Of a DNA stretch of 23,533 nucleotides, positions 10,401-17,378 are shown piece after piece. Position 1 is the stretch's first letter; every line of letters begins with the position of its first letter. The notes below the pieces were generated by a model, which was not told the origin of the DNA, searched no databases, and saw only the letters and a program-made list of their open reading frames with translations. The translations under genes and the position numbers were made by a program. Source of the DNA: a virus; the IMG/VR virus record IMGVR_UViG_3300020401_000095, positions 1 to 23,533 of that record; one strand, given 5' to 3'.

Positions 10401-11532
10401 TGATTTAGAAATAGCTAAAGCTACAATGCGTGGACGTATGGCTATGGGTTACTCAGTTACTGGTTTAGCGTCATGGGCAGCATTAAATGGAATTATTACA
10501 GGTAATGGTCCTCCAGATCGAGGTTATAGAAACACTTGGATTCAAAGTGGATGGCAACCAAGATCTATTAGGTTAGGTAATACTTATGTTAGTTATGAAT
10601 CTTTAGAACCTTTTAACGGAATACTTAGTTTAGTTGCTGATATTGTTGATTCACAACAAGTTATGGGTGACGAATGGGTTGGTAATTGGGTTGGTAAAGT
10701 TTCGTATTTAATAAGTGCAAACGTAACTAATAAATCATTCTTAGCTGGTCTTTTACAATTATCTGATTTATTAACCAGTCAAGGTGGTGATGCTCCAAGA
10801 GTTGCAGCTAACTTTGTTAACTCACAGATACCACTAGCTGGATTAAGAAATGAGATTGGTAAAATTTTATCGCCCGGTATGAGGGAATTAGAATCTGGAT
10901 TTATGCAAAGTATTCAGAACAGAAACTTATGGGCTGATGTTGTAAATAAAGATGGAAAACTTCCATATAGATATGACGTATTGAATGGTACACCTTTAAG
11001 AGATTGGGTTCCATTAACACGTTTAGTAAATGCAATGCTTCCAATAAATTTAAATGTTGGAGTAATGAATGAAACAAGAGATCTTCTTTTAAGAAGTGGT
11101 CTTAATTTAAAACAAACATTTAATACTGGTCCTAATGGAGAGGAATTAGAAGGTCATCCAGATCTTAAATCTAAATTTCAATTTTATATGGGTCAACAAA
11201 ATATAGAAGCTCAGTTGTCAGAAGTATTTACTGATCAAGTTAAAGACTCTATTCGTCAAATGGATATTGATCGAAATAGCAGAAGATCATATGAACCTAG
11301 ACATACATTACATGGTGCTGTAATTCATAATGTGTTTAATAATGCAAAAAAAGTTGCATGGGACATGTTGCTCGATGACCCTGAAATAGGTGGCAGAGCA
11401 CAAGCACTACAGGAATTACATGATCTACAAAAATTACAAGATAACTATCGAATAAGTGGAGATAATGCATCTGATAGGTCGATAGATATCGAAATAGAAA
11501 AAATTAAAAATATAAATAATTTACCAAAATAA
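7486..11532 (+). CDS. Large internal virion protein, gp16 position
   Basis: 1348 residues, close to T7 gp16 (1318), and last in the internal core trio. The N-terminal 60 residues are charged and disordered-looking (Gln/Glu/Lys). Residues 988-1043 hold GYSVTGLASWAALNG, GNGPPD, the W-x-x-x-GWQPRSI element and YVSYESLEPF. From memory, this combination recurs in large ejected proteins of T7-like and related phages. Gly/Ala-rich helical stretches with moderate hydrophobicity occur around 145-180 and 735-775. In T7 gp16 the N-terminus is a soluble lytic transglycosylase; here I see no Glu-Ser plus downstream lysozyme-like motif at the N-terminus, so that activity appears absent or moved. The start overlaps the gp15-position gene by 8 bases with no ribosome site, suggesting coupled translation. 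Confidence 0.82.
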   Translation: MNSFEEYRKNAYERALQDSEERKRVEQQQSEALKEEAVKDQTQQVDTPVEKPKETNNIFSKDFKHKKPEEIFSPAAIEGRNAVVGGLTDFYNSVASVPKFLDKDFYKPTDPANPYKYDAPWLIKNKPVTETVWGNFIRSGVEMVAGFRFMGKMWGRPGLKGLATKAKASAVGRIGMGAAQGAAYDLVSNQSQESNLAKVLVDTFPDKAGFLEPLATKDTMSPAMKSMYNIMDGLGIGSFLDMVAEGVGWGLRAKSKVAKTAQKKITGNTDDLQKAVDNSIDVDYAAREATVLKGARQLYEKAEYRKYTNKTKKAGVEPLTKAQFLKRNKTWDRLKSEEQLAKMNDFASKNDIDWGDYRDSTIHSRQKGKANKDLQIEQLEKDISTGKPRQNPAYYKGGDITDNQALVSGNNPTEGVRDMIEIRNNPNQKYGSPRGTMPEAHIRRVEYTAPGMMLDEINAVSKNLKASPSYQRMFEKVTNKAVTADMAKAYRDIILFLDQSGHSRLIDVPEQDLIDFLGPRGDRIKLEGKKIPFLDIEQVSAVDVITGQMLFEARDLAKASLSVADKIDVSASGSLLDGIFARYTALARLRKEASGAAAARLRGFGSGPLTKKELIARASDEAAQEVQQLKEVIKTDPSNSLLEGFLHFTAESNGNKQTFKDFNEFYRNKLRGYKMGDKYERNAILNEMMSMGMNSMLSGPKTQARALVGTGLGTVMRPVATILGAFGQADDSVLRGAYATLGGMIEARNEAFRKAVADFNSYAMKEDGWRGYIKNKKDEEWEGMVEWAATRGTLGDKAQAKFANSLREINKLPVFNYGPRVMRSMDTFFSQIIGRGRQRQLAFNEVYDKYKAQGITVSDADLDKLVREAEINFENKVFSGDGRITDEMAKFAADEAKLTQELTGVAKDLDKVFERTPYLRPFLLFARTGVNALTMMSKYTPGLNMFIGEHVDIMTKAWDHPDMVKYGIKSAGDLEIAKATMRGRMAMGYSVTGLASWAALNGIITGNGPPDRGYRNTWIQSGWQPRSIRLGNTYVSYESLEPFNGILSLVADIVDSQQVMGDEWVGNWVGKVSYLISANVTNKSFLAGLLQLSDLLTSQGGDAPRVAANFVNSQIPLAGLRNEIGKILSPGMRELESGFMQSIQNRNLWADVVNKDGKLPYRYDVLNGTPLRDWVPLTRLVNAMLPINLNVGVMNETRDLLLRSGLNLKQTFNTGPNGEELEGHPDLKSKFQFYMGQQNIEAQLSEVFTDQVKDSIRQMDIDRNSRRSYEPRHTLHGAVIHNVFNNAKKVAWDMLLDDPEIGGRAQALQELHDLQKLQDNYRISGDNASDRSIDIEIEKIKNINNLPK

Positions 11533-11566
11533 ATAATCTGCCCGGTTAAATTACTTTTTAGCGTAA

Positions 11567-13492
11567 ATGGCTCTTACACAAACTCAATACACAGGGGACG
11601 GTTCTACCGTTCTATACAATTTTACATTTCCATATTTAGCTGAAACAGACGTTAAGGTAAAAATTAACGGTGTTACACAGCCTACAACTGAATATACTTT
11701 CGCCAACGCTACTACAGTCCAAATAAATACAGCTCCAGCTAATGGAGCTACTGTTTTAATTTTCCGAGATACAAACAACGATAATAAAAGAGCGACATTT
11801 TATCCCGGCTCTGCAATTAAAGCTGAAGATTTAAACGAAAATATAGACCAGATTTTATATGTAGCTCAAGAAGTTGATAACAATGCCATGAGCACGATTG
11901 GCGATGATGCTATGCAAGGTGACTTAGACCTTGGTAATAACAAAATCGTCAATCTTGCAAATCCAACAACTGGAACTGATGGTGTTAATAAAACAACTTT
12001 AGAATCTACTATATCTTCAAATGTCTTAGCTGGTACTGATTTAGCAAAAACTACAAGTAATAACCAAGTAACAATCAACCACGATGTTGCTGGGGCGAAT
12101 ACTACGATCAACAACAGTAATGGAAATGTACTTCAAGACATAACTGTTTCAGCTCAAGGTCATGTTACCTCAGCTGGTTCTGTTGATTTAGACACCAGAT
12201 ACTATACCGAGACCGAGCTAGATGCTGGTGCTCTTGACCCTTTATATTTTAGACAAGATAGTAGTGAAACTATAGCAAGTGGACAGACTTGGTCTGCAAG
12301 TGATACTTATGTAGCTACAACAGCTGCAATTGATGCACGTATTATTGACTTAGTTGATGAAGTTGGTGGTTTTGATATCGTTAACGATGAGCAAAGTTTT
12401 CCTGATACAAACCCCGGTGGAACTACAGGACAAGCAGCTGTTTTAAGTATAAAAGCAGCTACTACAGATTTAGTTCCAAGCGGTACGACAGTTACTATAA
12501 CTAATGGAAACTTAGCTAATAATGCCAACATTACGATTACTGGTGTACCTAGTACAATCGCTCAAGGCTTTGGATTCTTAGTAGAATCTACCAGTACATT
12601 ACATACATATACATTTCATAGATTAGTACCTAAAGCTACAGAGGTAACTACAGTTGCTAGTAACGCAACAGCTGTAGCAAATGTTGGAAACAATATCCCT
12701 GCAATAAATACTGCAAACTCTAATTCAACTAATATAAGTACAGTTGCTTCTAATATAGGCAACGTAAATAATGTTGGTACTAATATTGCTGACGTTAATA
12801 CAGTTGCAACTAATATAGCTGATGTTAATAATTACGCTGACACATATCAGGTTGCTTCTAGTGATCCAACAACTAGAGCTGACAGTTCAAGTTTACAAGA
12901 AGGTGATTTATACTTTAATAGTACTTCTAATGAACTTAGAGTTTATAATGGCAGTGCTTGGCAAGGTGGTGTAACAGCTACAGGTAACTTAGCTGGTCTT
13001 GGAAGTAATACATTTACTGGTAATCAAACTATTAATGGAGGAGTAACCGCTACATCTTTTACGGGAGATGGAGCCAACTTAACTAACTTACCTGTAGACC
13101 TTACAAATTTAAGTGCAACAAACTTAACTTCTGGTACTATTCCAGATGCAAGATTTCCAGCAACTTTACCAGCAGTTAGTGGAGCTAACTTAACTAACTT
13201 ACCTGTAGACCTTACAAATTTAAGTGCAACTAATTTAACATCAGGGACAATACCTGATGCTAGGTTCCCAGCTGTTTTACCAGCTATTAGTGCAGCTAAT
13301 TTAACAAACATTCCATCAACAGGAGGTTTAACTGGTGCAGGCAATGATGAGTTATTCCTTGAGTCAGATAATGTAATGAGTAACAACTTTACAACAGGAA
13401 CAAATAAGAATTATCTGAATCTTCTTCCGTTAACAATTAACGCAACATTAACTGTGACAGACGGAAGTTTTATACAGTTCGTATCCGCATAA
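11567..13492 (+). CDS. Tail fibre protein with T7 gp17-type N-terminal domain
   Basis: 641 residues. Residues 1-105 (QTQYTGDGST, FPYLAETDVKVKINGV, FYPGSAIKAEDLN, ENIDQILYVAQE) are the tail-attachment domain of T7-type fibres. Next come QGDLDLGNNKIVNLANP (117-133) and a degenerate run of short V/I-x-N repeats (about 360-425) typical of trimeric fibre shafts. A GDLYFNSTSNELRVYNGSAW module follows, then two tandem 37-residue repeats carrying LTNLSATNLTSGTIPDARFP. The last 50 residues (NDELFLESDNV to FIQFV) form a small C-terminal module that is duplicated in the next gene. Expected role: attachment to the tail and recognition of the host surface. A 34-base gap precedes the gene, with no visible ribosome site. 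Confidence 0.9.
   Translation: MALTQTQYTGDGSTVLYNFTFPYLAETDVKVKINGVTQPTTEYTFANATTVQINTAPANGATVLIFRDTNNDNKRATFYPGSAIKAEDLNENIDQILYVAQEVDNNAMSTIGDDAMQGDLDLGNNKIVNLANPTTGTDGVNKTTLESTISSNVLAGTDLAKTTSNNQVTINHDVAGANTTINNSNGNVLQDITVSAQGHVTSAGSVDLDTRYYTETELDAGALDPLYFRQDSSETIASGQTWSASDTYVATTAAIDARIIDLVDEVGGFDIVNDEQSFPDTNPGGTTGQAAVLSIKAATTDLVPSGTTVTITNGNLANNANITITGVPSTIAQGFGFLVESTSTLHTYTFHRLVPKATEVTTVASNATAVANVGNNIPAINTANSNSTNISTVASNIGNVNNVGTNIADVNTVATNIADVNNYADTYQVASSDPTTRADSSSLQEGDLYFNSTSNELRVYNGSAWQGGVTATGNLAGLGSNTFTGNQTINGGVTATSFTGDGANLTNLPVDLTNLSATNLTSGTIPDARFPATLPAVSGANLTNLPVDLTNLSATNLTSGTIPDARFPAVLPAISAANLTNIPSTGGLTGAGNDELFLESDNVMSNNFTTGTNKNYLNLLPLTINATLTVTDGSFIQFVSA
13070..13291 (+). repeat. 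Two tandem 111-bp repeats inside the tail fibre gene
   Basis: Copies run 13070-13180 and 13181-13291, and a third begins at 13292 and fades after about 20 bases. Each encodes 37 residues: GANLTNLPVDLTNLSATNL, then TSGTIPDARFP and an ALPA-like end. The first halves are nearly identical at the base level (AACTTAACTAACTTACCTG in both). The second halves differ mainly at third positions, which indicates duplication followed by selection on the protein. Confidence 0.9.
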
Positions 13493-13496
13493 ACCT

Positions 13497-13703
13497 ATGT
13501 TAAGTAAATTAATCTTTTTTAAAACTCTTTCTGGAGAGTTAGTAGGTTCTAGCGGTGAACAGTTATTTGTAGAAGCAGATAATCAAGTTAGTAATAGCTT
13601 CACTACGACACCCAACAATAACTATCTTGCAATTAGTCCAATCAGTATTTCACCCGGTTCTGTCCTAACTGTGACAGACGGGGCTGTTGTGGACTTTTAT
13701 TAA
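13497..13703 (+). CDS. Small protein homologous to the tail fibre C-terminal module
   Basis: 68 residues, starting four bases after the fibre stop codon. From residue 16 it parallels the last 50 residues of the fibre: GEQLFVEADNQVSNSFTT against NDELFLESDNVMSNNFTT, then NNNYLAISPISI against NKNYLNLLPLTI, then LTVTDG in both. A 16-base identity (TAACTGTGACAGACGG) is shared at 13449-13464 and 13666-13681. This is a duplicated module that became its own gene. It has no signal peptide or membrane segment. Likely roles are an accessory fibre tip, a co-trimerising cap or a decoration protein. It is unlikely to be a frameshifted fibre end, because the fibre gene already ends with its own complete module. 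Confidence 0.75.
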   Translation: MLSKLIFFKTLSGELVGSSGEQLFVEADNQVSNSFTTTPNNNYLAISPISISPGSVLTVTDGAVVDFY

Positions 13704-13714
13704 ACAATATTATT

Positions 13715-14623
13715 ATGTCAAAATTAAACGTTAATGAAATCGAAGCTACTAGCACTAATACCAATGTAAAAGTTGTTCCTAAAGGTGCTGATGCTACGTG
13801 TGAAATTAAAGGAACTGATGATGCAACTTTACAATTAAATTGTTCAGCACAAAGTCACGGAGTCAAATTAAAAGCACCAAACTCAACAGCAAGTCAAAAC
13901 TATACAATGATCTTGCCTGATAACCAGATAGCAGCAAATAAACTATTGAGAGTTAAAAGCATTACTGGTACTGGTGCGACTGCTGTTGGACAATTAGAGT
14001 TTGCAGATGAACCTCCACAAGATATAAGTTCTTTAAATGCTAGTAATTTAACATCTGGAACTATACCATCAGCTAGAATACCAAGTATCCCTTCATCCGC
14101 CGGAACTGCATTAGAACTTGTTAGTATATTCACTGTCGGTTCTACTGCTATTTCCAGCGCGATAATTACTATTAGTGATCAAGATTCAGTATATAAGTTA
14201 GTCGGAAGAAATATACAATTATCGTCAGCTTCTAATCTTGAAATGTTTTTTCAAAATTCCGCTGGTGGTCAATATAGTGGTATAATCTATACAAGATCAT
14301 ATCACAACAGTGCTGGCACGTCAGGTGCTGTTTATTTGAACAACAGCAGCAGCAGCGGCGTATCTACTATACCTTTAAGTGTTTATAGCGAATCATCATA
14401 TCAATTTATAGCTGATTTTTGTCCTAAAGCAGGTCGAAATTTTATGATGATAGAAGGATTTAGTGGGGGAACCACAGGCACACAAAATACAAGGCATCAG
14501 CAACGGGCAACTATGTTTTACAGCTGGCAAGGAATAAATCGAATTAAAGTTGCACCTGCTACATCAAGCGTAACCATTCAACCAAACTCAGAGTTCGTAC
14601 TTTACAAATATAGGGAAAGTTAA
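13715..14623 (+). CDS. Fibre-like virion protein, paralogue 1 of 3
   Basis: 302 residues. It opens with MSKLNVNEIEATS, followed by a beta-rich head (THR/LYS-rich strands, LQLNCSAQSHGVKLKAP, SQNYTMILPDNQI, KLLRVKSITGTGATAVGQLEF). From memory, this head recurs in marine cyanophage structural proteins. At 14021-14083 it carries the 21-residue motif shared with the tail fibre (LNASNLTSGTIPSARIP). The C-terminal 170 residues are Ser/Gly/Asn-rich and diverge from the two neighbours, except for the last strand (SEFVLYKYRES). Probable role: a tail- or capsid-attached receptor-binding or decoration protein. It starts after an AATATTATT spacer with no ribosome site. Function is inferred from composition and position. 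Confidence 0.75.
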   Translation: MSKLNVNEIEATSTNTNVKVVPKGADATCEIKGTDDATLQLNCSAQSHGVKLKAPNSTASQNYTMILPDNQIAANKLLRVKSITGTGATAVGQLEFADEPPQDISSLNASNLTSGTIPSARIPSIPSSAGTALELVSIFTVGSTAISSAIITISDQDSVYKLVGRNIQLSSASNLEMFFQNSAGGQYSGIIYTRSYHNSAGTSGAVYLNNSSSSGVSTIPLSVYSESSYQFIADFCPKAGRNFMMIEGFSGGTTGTQNTRHQQRATMFYSWQGINRIKVAPATSSVTIQPNSEFVLYKYRES

Positions 14624-14625
14624 TT

Positions 14626-15531
14626 ATGTCAAAAATTAAAATTAATGAAATTGAATCAGTAAATACTAACGATGATTTAACAATAACACCGAATGGTACA
14701 GGTGTATTTGAAGTAGCTGGTGAGGATGAACAGTCATCTATACAATTTAATGATTCACTACAAGTAAATAAAGTAAAGGTAAAAGCACCACATTATAGTG
14801 CAAGCCAAGACTATACAATGGTTTTACCAGCAACTAATATAACTGATAATACTTATTTAAAAGTAGATTCTACAACAGGTAGTGGCTCTACAGCTACAGG
14901 ACAATTAGGATTTCATACTATTACAGAAGCAGATACGACTAATTTAGATGGTGCCAGCTTTACAAGTGGTACAGTACCGGGAGCTAGATATAATCTTCTT
15001 GCGACACAAGGTGCGGGGTTACAACATGTTCAAACACAAACAGTTACACAGGCAAATACAGTTACTGCTATTGACTTTACTGGTTTAGAAAATGGTACGC
15101 TGTATAAATTTTTTATAAAAAACCTTACACAAGAGCCGAGTTCTCAGTACTCATTATTTAAAATATTAGATTCAAGTGGTAACCCCATAAATTCTAAGCT
15201 GAATTATGAAAGCATTTATTATGACGGTAACTATCTTCAAGAGAATACAAATGATAGTTCTATTATTTTTGACACCTATGACGATGGAGATCAATGTTTT
15301 GTAGGAGAAATTTATACAGCAAATCCTAATTCAGCTGGTCAAACTGCTAATTTTGGAATATTTAGAGGTGTAGACGCATCTCAAAGGTGGTCTAAAATGA
15401 GACTATATTTTTCTACCAGTTCAACTTATTATACCCAAATATATGGAGTTAGGTGGCAACCTTATAATAATTCAAGTAATACTTATAAAGTGGGTACAGA
15501 AATAGCAATGTATAAATATAACGAAACCTAA
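14626..15531 (+). CDS. Fibre-like virion protein, paralogue 2 of 3
   Basis: 301 residues, starting three bases after the stop of paralogue 1. The head repeats the pattern: MSKIKINEIESVNT, VKVKAPHYSASQDYTMVLPATNI, YLKVDSTTGSGSTATGQLGF. The linker motif is the most diverged copy (TTNLDGASFTSGTVPGARYN, 14932-14994). The C-terminal domain is rich in Tyr, Asn and Ser (LNYESIYYDGNYLQENTNDSS, read as two adjoining pieces LNYESIYYDG and NYLQENTNDSS) and has aromatic-rich strands near the end (YYTQIYGVRWQPYNN), before the shared terminal strand GTEIAMYKYNET. Abundant aromatic and polar residues would suit a sugar-binding tip, but that is inference. It is less similar to paralogues 1 and 3 than they are to each other at the head/body junction. 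Confidence 0.73.
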   Translation: MSKIKINEIESVNTNDDLTITPNGTGVFEVAGEDEQSSIQFNDSLQVNKVKVKAPHYSASQDYTMVLPATNITDNTYLKVDSTTGSGSTATGQLGFHTITEADTTNLDGASFTSGTVPGARYNLLATQGAGLQHVQTQTVTQANTVTAIDFTGLENGTLYKFFIKNLTQEPSSQYSLFKILDSSGNPINSKLNYESIYYDGNYLQENTNDSSIIFDTYDDGDQCFVGEIYTANPNSAGQTANFGIFRGVDASQRWSKMRLYFSTSSTYYTQIYGVRWQPYNNSSNTYKVGTEIAMYKYNET

Positions 15532-15545
15532 TAACTTATAATATT

Positions 15546-16448
15546 ATGTCAAAAATAAAAGTTAATGAAATTGAAAGCAGTAGTACAAATGTCAAACTAG
15601 CTGCTAAGGGATCAGGAGTTGTAAAAGTTAAAGGTGCGGGAGGAGCAGATGGTACATTACAACTTAATTCCGGTACACACAACGTAAAAATAAAATCCCC
15701 TGCTCATAGTGCTGGTCAATCTTACACTATGGTTTTACCTGATAATAATATTGAAACAGATAAATACTTAAGAGTTAAAAGTATTACTGGTAGTGGAGCT
15801 ACTGCTACAGGTCAGTTAGAGTATGCCACTATTCCTCAACCTGATATTACAAATTTAAATGCTACTCATATAACGTCAGGAACCGTACCAGCTGCAAGAT
15901 TTGGAACTACCATCGCAGCAAGTGTAGGTGCACTTCAATTAGTTTCAAAAACAACTGTTGGATCTACAGCTGTTAGCTCAATTGACATAACTGGTTTTGA
16001 ATCAGGGTATCACTATTTATTAATTGCTAAATGCCTAAAACAGGATAATAACTCAGCAAACTATGTATGGCTTGACGAGTATCAGGCTGATGGATCTACT
16101 TTGTATAGACTTGGGCAGTCAGTACGAGGTGGCTCAGGTTATGCACCGGTAAACGATACTATAAATGGACAACAGATTTATATAACGCCGGGTAACACAA
16201 GTCAAAGTTCACAACAACAGATGGCGTTTGTTGCTGAAATTAATAATGCAGCAACACGTGGAAGCATTTTTATAGACGCTATGCATATGGGTGTTAACGC
16301 AGGTATAAACTATAACTTTTATCAAGGATTTATGGGAACATATGGTAGTAACAACTACTTGCATACTATGAAAATTATGCCCGTTTATTCATTTTGGAAC
16401 TTTACACAAGGTTCCGAAGTACTACTTTACAGATACGGAAAAAATTAA
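15546..16448 (+). CDS. Fibre-like virion protein, paralogue 3 of 3
   Basis: 300 residues. The head is MSKIKVNEIESSST, VKIKSPAHSAGQSYTMVLPDNNI, YLRVKSITGSGATATGQLEY, very close to paralogue 1. The linker motif is at 15843-15905 (ITNLNATHITSGTVPAARFG). The body then starts like paralogue 1 (GALQLVSKTTVGSTAVSSIDI) before diverging into a distinct domain with GINYNFYQGFMG, and ends with the common strand GSEVLLYRYGKN. A TATAAT sequence lies at 15537-15542, four bases before the ATG, with no Shine-Dalgarno. The stop overlaps the ATG of the next gene (TAATG). Likely an alternative or co-assembled receptor-binding or decoration protein. Confidence 0.75.
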   Translation: MSKIKVNEIESSSTNVKLAAKGSGVVKVKGAGGADGTLQLNSGTHNVKIKSPAHSAGQSYTMVLPDNNIETDKYLRVKSITGSGATATGQLEYATIPQPDITNLNATHITSGTVPAARFGTTIAASVGALQLVSKTTVGSTAVSSIDITGFESGYHYLLIAKCLKQDNNSANYVWLDEYQADGSTLYRLGQSVRGGSGYAPVNDTINGQQIYITPGNTSQSSQQQMAFVAEINNAATRGSIFIDAMHMGVNAGINYNFYQGFMGTYGSNNYLHTMKIMPVYSFWNFTQGSEVLLYRYGKN

Positions 16449-16717
16449 TGTACAAAATGGTAGATGGTGTAACCATCAAAATGACAGACGAAGAGATTGC
16501 AGCAGCTAGAGCTGCCGATCCAACAGATGCTGAAATTCTTGCTAGAAAATGGCAACAGATAAGAGCACAAAGAAATCAAAAACTTCTTGAAACAGACTGG
16601 AGAGCTGGTAGCGATCTTACATTATCTGATGAATGGAAGACATATCGTCAAGCACTAAGAGATGTACCTACTCAGTCAGACCCAGATAACATCACTTGGC
16701 CGACAGAACCTAGCTGA
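16448..16717 (+). CDS. Phage tail/fibre assembly chaperone-like protein
   Basis: 89 residues from the ATG that overlaps the preceding stop. An upstream in-frame ATG at 16394 exists, but it lies inside the coding sequence of paralogue 3, so the 16448 start is preferred. The C-terminal half has the signature of the phage tail assembly chaperone family: RAQRNQKLLETDW, then DEWKTYRQALRDVP, then PDNITWPTEP. The N-terminal half is short and acidic, with VDGVTIKMTDEEIAA. Members of this family usually lie just downstream of the fibre genes they assist. Here it follows four fibre-type genes, so one or more of them is the probable client. The stop overlaps the next start (TGATG). Family recognition is firm; the client is inferred. 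Confidence 0.85.
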   Translation: MYKMVDGVTIKMTDEEIAAARAADPTDAEILARKWQQIRAQRNQKLLETDWRAGSDLTLSDEWKTYRQALRDVPTQSDPDNITWPTEPS

Positions 16718-17175
16718 TGCCAAATTGGAAACAAGAACTTAATCAAATTCCAGTTATAGAAATTCCACCAATTGAAACGATAGAGACAATATCTATACCG
16801 CTTCCAACAGCAGAAGTACCTTTCTATACTCCGTTGGTCATACCTCCAAGTGATTTACGATCAACAGAACAGATAGAAATACAAACAGATACATCTATAG
16901 ATAATTATGAAATAGATGCTGAAGCAACAGAAGGTACTTCTTCTAAACCTAATAATCAACCAGGAATGAGAACAGTCAATTTGTTTTCCACAAATGTTGA
17001 AATACCTCTACCTGAGAATGAGATATTAATTACAGCAACTACTACAGCTGTAGTTTCAGTTGGAGCTGCGTTAACGGCTACGGCTGTATTCAATTGGGTT
17101 GTGAAAATTATGAAACCAGTAATTAAAACATTATGGAAGAAGATGACAAAAGGGAATGGCTCCACGACTCGATAA
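16717..17175 (+). CDS. Pro/Ile-rich protein with one C-terminal membrane segment
   Basis: 152 residues. The N-terminal 50 are Pro/Ile/Glu-rich (IPVIEIPPIETIETISIPLP) and extended in character. Residues 50-100 are acidic and low-complexity. Residues about 103-130 form one hydrophobic segment (ILITATTTAVVSVGAALTAT then AVFNWVV), followed by a Lys-rich tail (KPVIKTLWKKMTK). This suggests a large extended domain on one side of a membrane and a basic anchor on the other. I recall similar architectures in T4-like cyanophages but cannot name a family. The gene also contains the only CCAGG seen in the window (16960). It overlaps the next gene by 43 bases in another frame. Possible roles: lysis accessory, spanin-like tether or minor virion protein. 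Confidence 0.65.
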   Translation: MPNWKQELNQIPVIEIPPIETIETISIPLPTAEVPFYTPLVIPPSDLRSTEQIEIQTDTSIDNYEIDAEATEGTSSKPNNQPGMRTVNLFSTNVEIPLPENEILITATTTAVVSVGAALTATAVFNWVVKIMKPVIKTLWKKMTKGNGSTTR

Positions 17176-17378
17176 AAATATTTATTCTTTTATGGTCGAT
17201 GGTGTTATTGTCTTGTAATTACATAAAAATACACGACAAAAAAATACTTGATTTTGATAGTACATTTATTGCTTCAATCTTTTCTACGTCCGCAGCTTCG
17301 CTAGGACTTAAAGGTATTGGTGGTGGAAGACTATCAGGTAACGGAAACGGAAACACAACAACTAAACCAAAAGCATGA
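17133..17378 (+). CDS. Small membrane protein, holin-like in form
   Basis: 81 residues. A charged start (MEEDDKREWLHDS) is followed by a hydrophobic helix (IKIFILLWSMVLLSCNYI, residues about 14-31). A polar turn (KIHDKKILDFD) leads to a second, weaker hydrophobic segment (STFIASIFSTSAASLGLKG) and a Gly/Asn/Thr/Lys tail. Small size, two hydrophobic segments and charged ends fit a class II-type holin, and it lies late in a structural operon. No endolysin adjoins it and no holin family motif is recognised, so this is a suggestion. The first 43 bases are dual-coding with the preceding gene, and the end overlaps the next gene by four bases (ATGA). Confidence 0.6.
   Translation: MEEDDKREWLHDSIKIFILLWSMVLLSCNYIKIHDKKILDFDSTFIASIFSTSAASLGLKGIGGGRLSGNGNGNTTTKPKA

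Noticed and set aside
11533-11566. Terminator or phage promoter before the tail fibre
   Set aside because: No inverted repeat or recurrent element could be found in these 34 bases.
12640-12845. CRISPR-like repeat array
   Set aside because: The periodicity comes from degenerate codons of V/I-x-N fibre-shaft repeats; there are no identical repeats with unique spacers.
13440-13703. Frameshift splitting the tail fibre into two genes
   Set aside because: The first gene ends with its own complete C-terminal module and the second repeats that module, so this is a duplication.
15537-15542. TATAAT as a promoter for paralogue 3
   Set aside because: It lies four bases from the ATG without a matching -35; in AT-rich spacers this is likely by chance.
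16394-16447. Longer start for the assembly chaperone gene
   Set aside because: The added residues lie wholly within paralogue 3 and do not look like the family; the overlapping TAATG at 16448 is the natural start.
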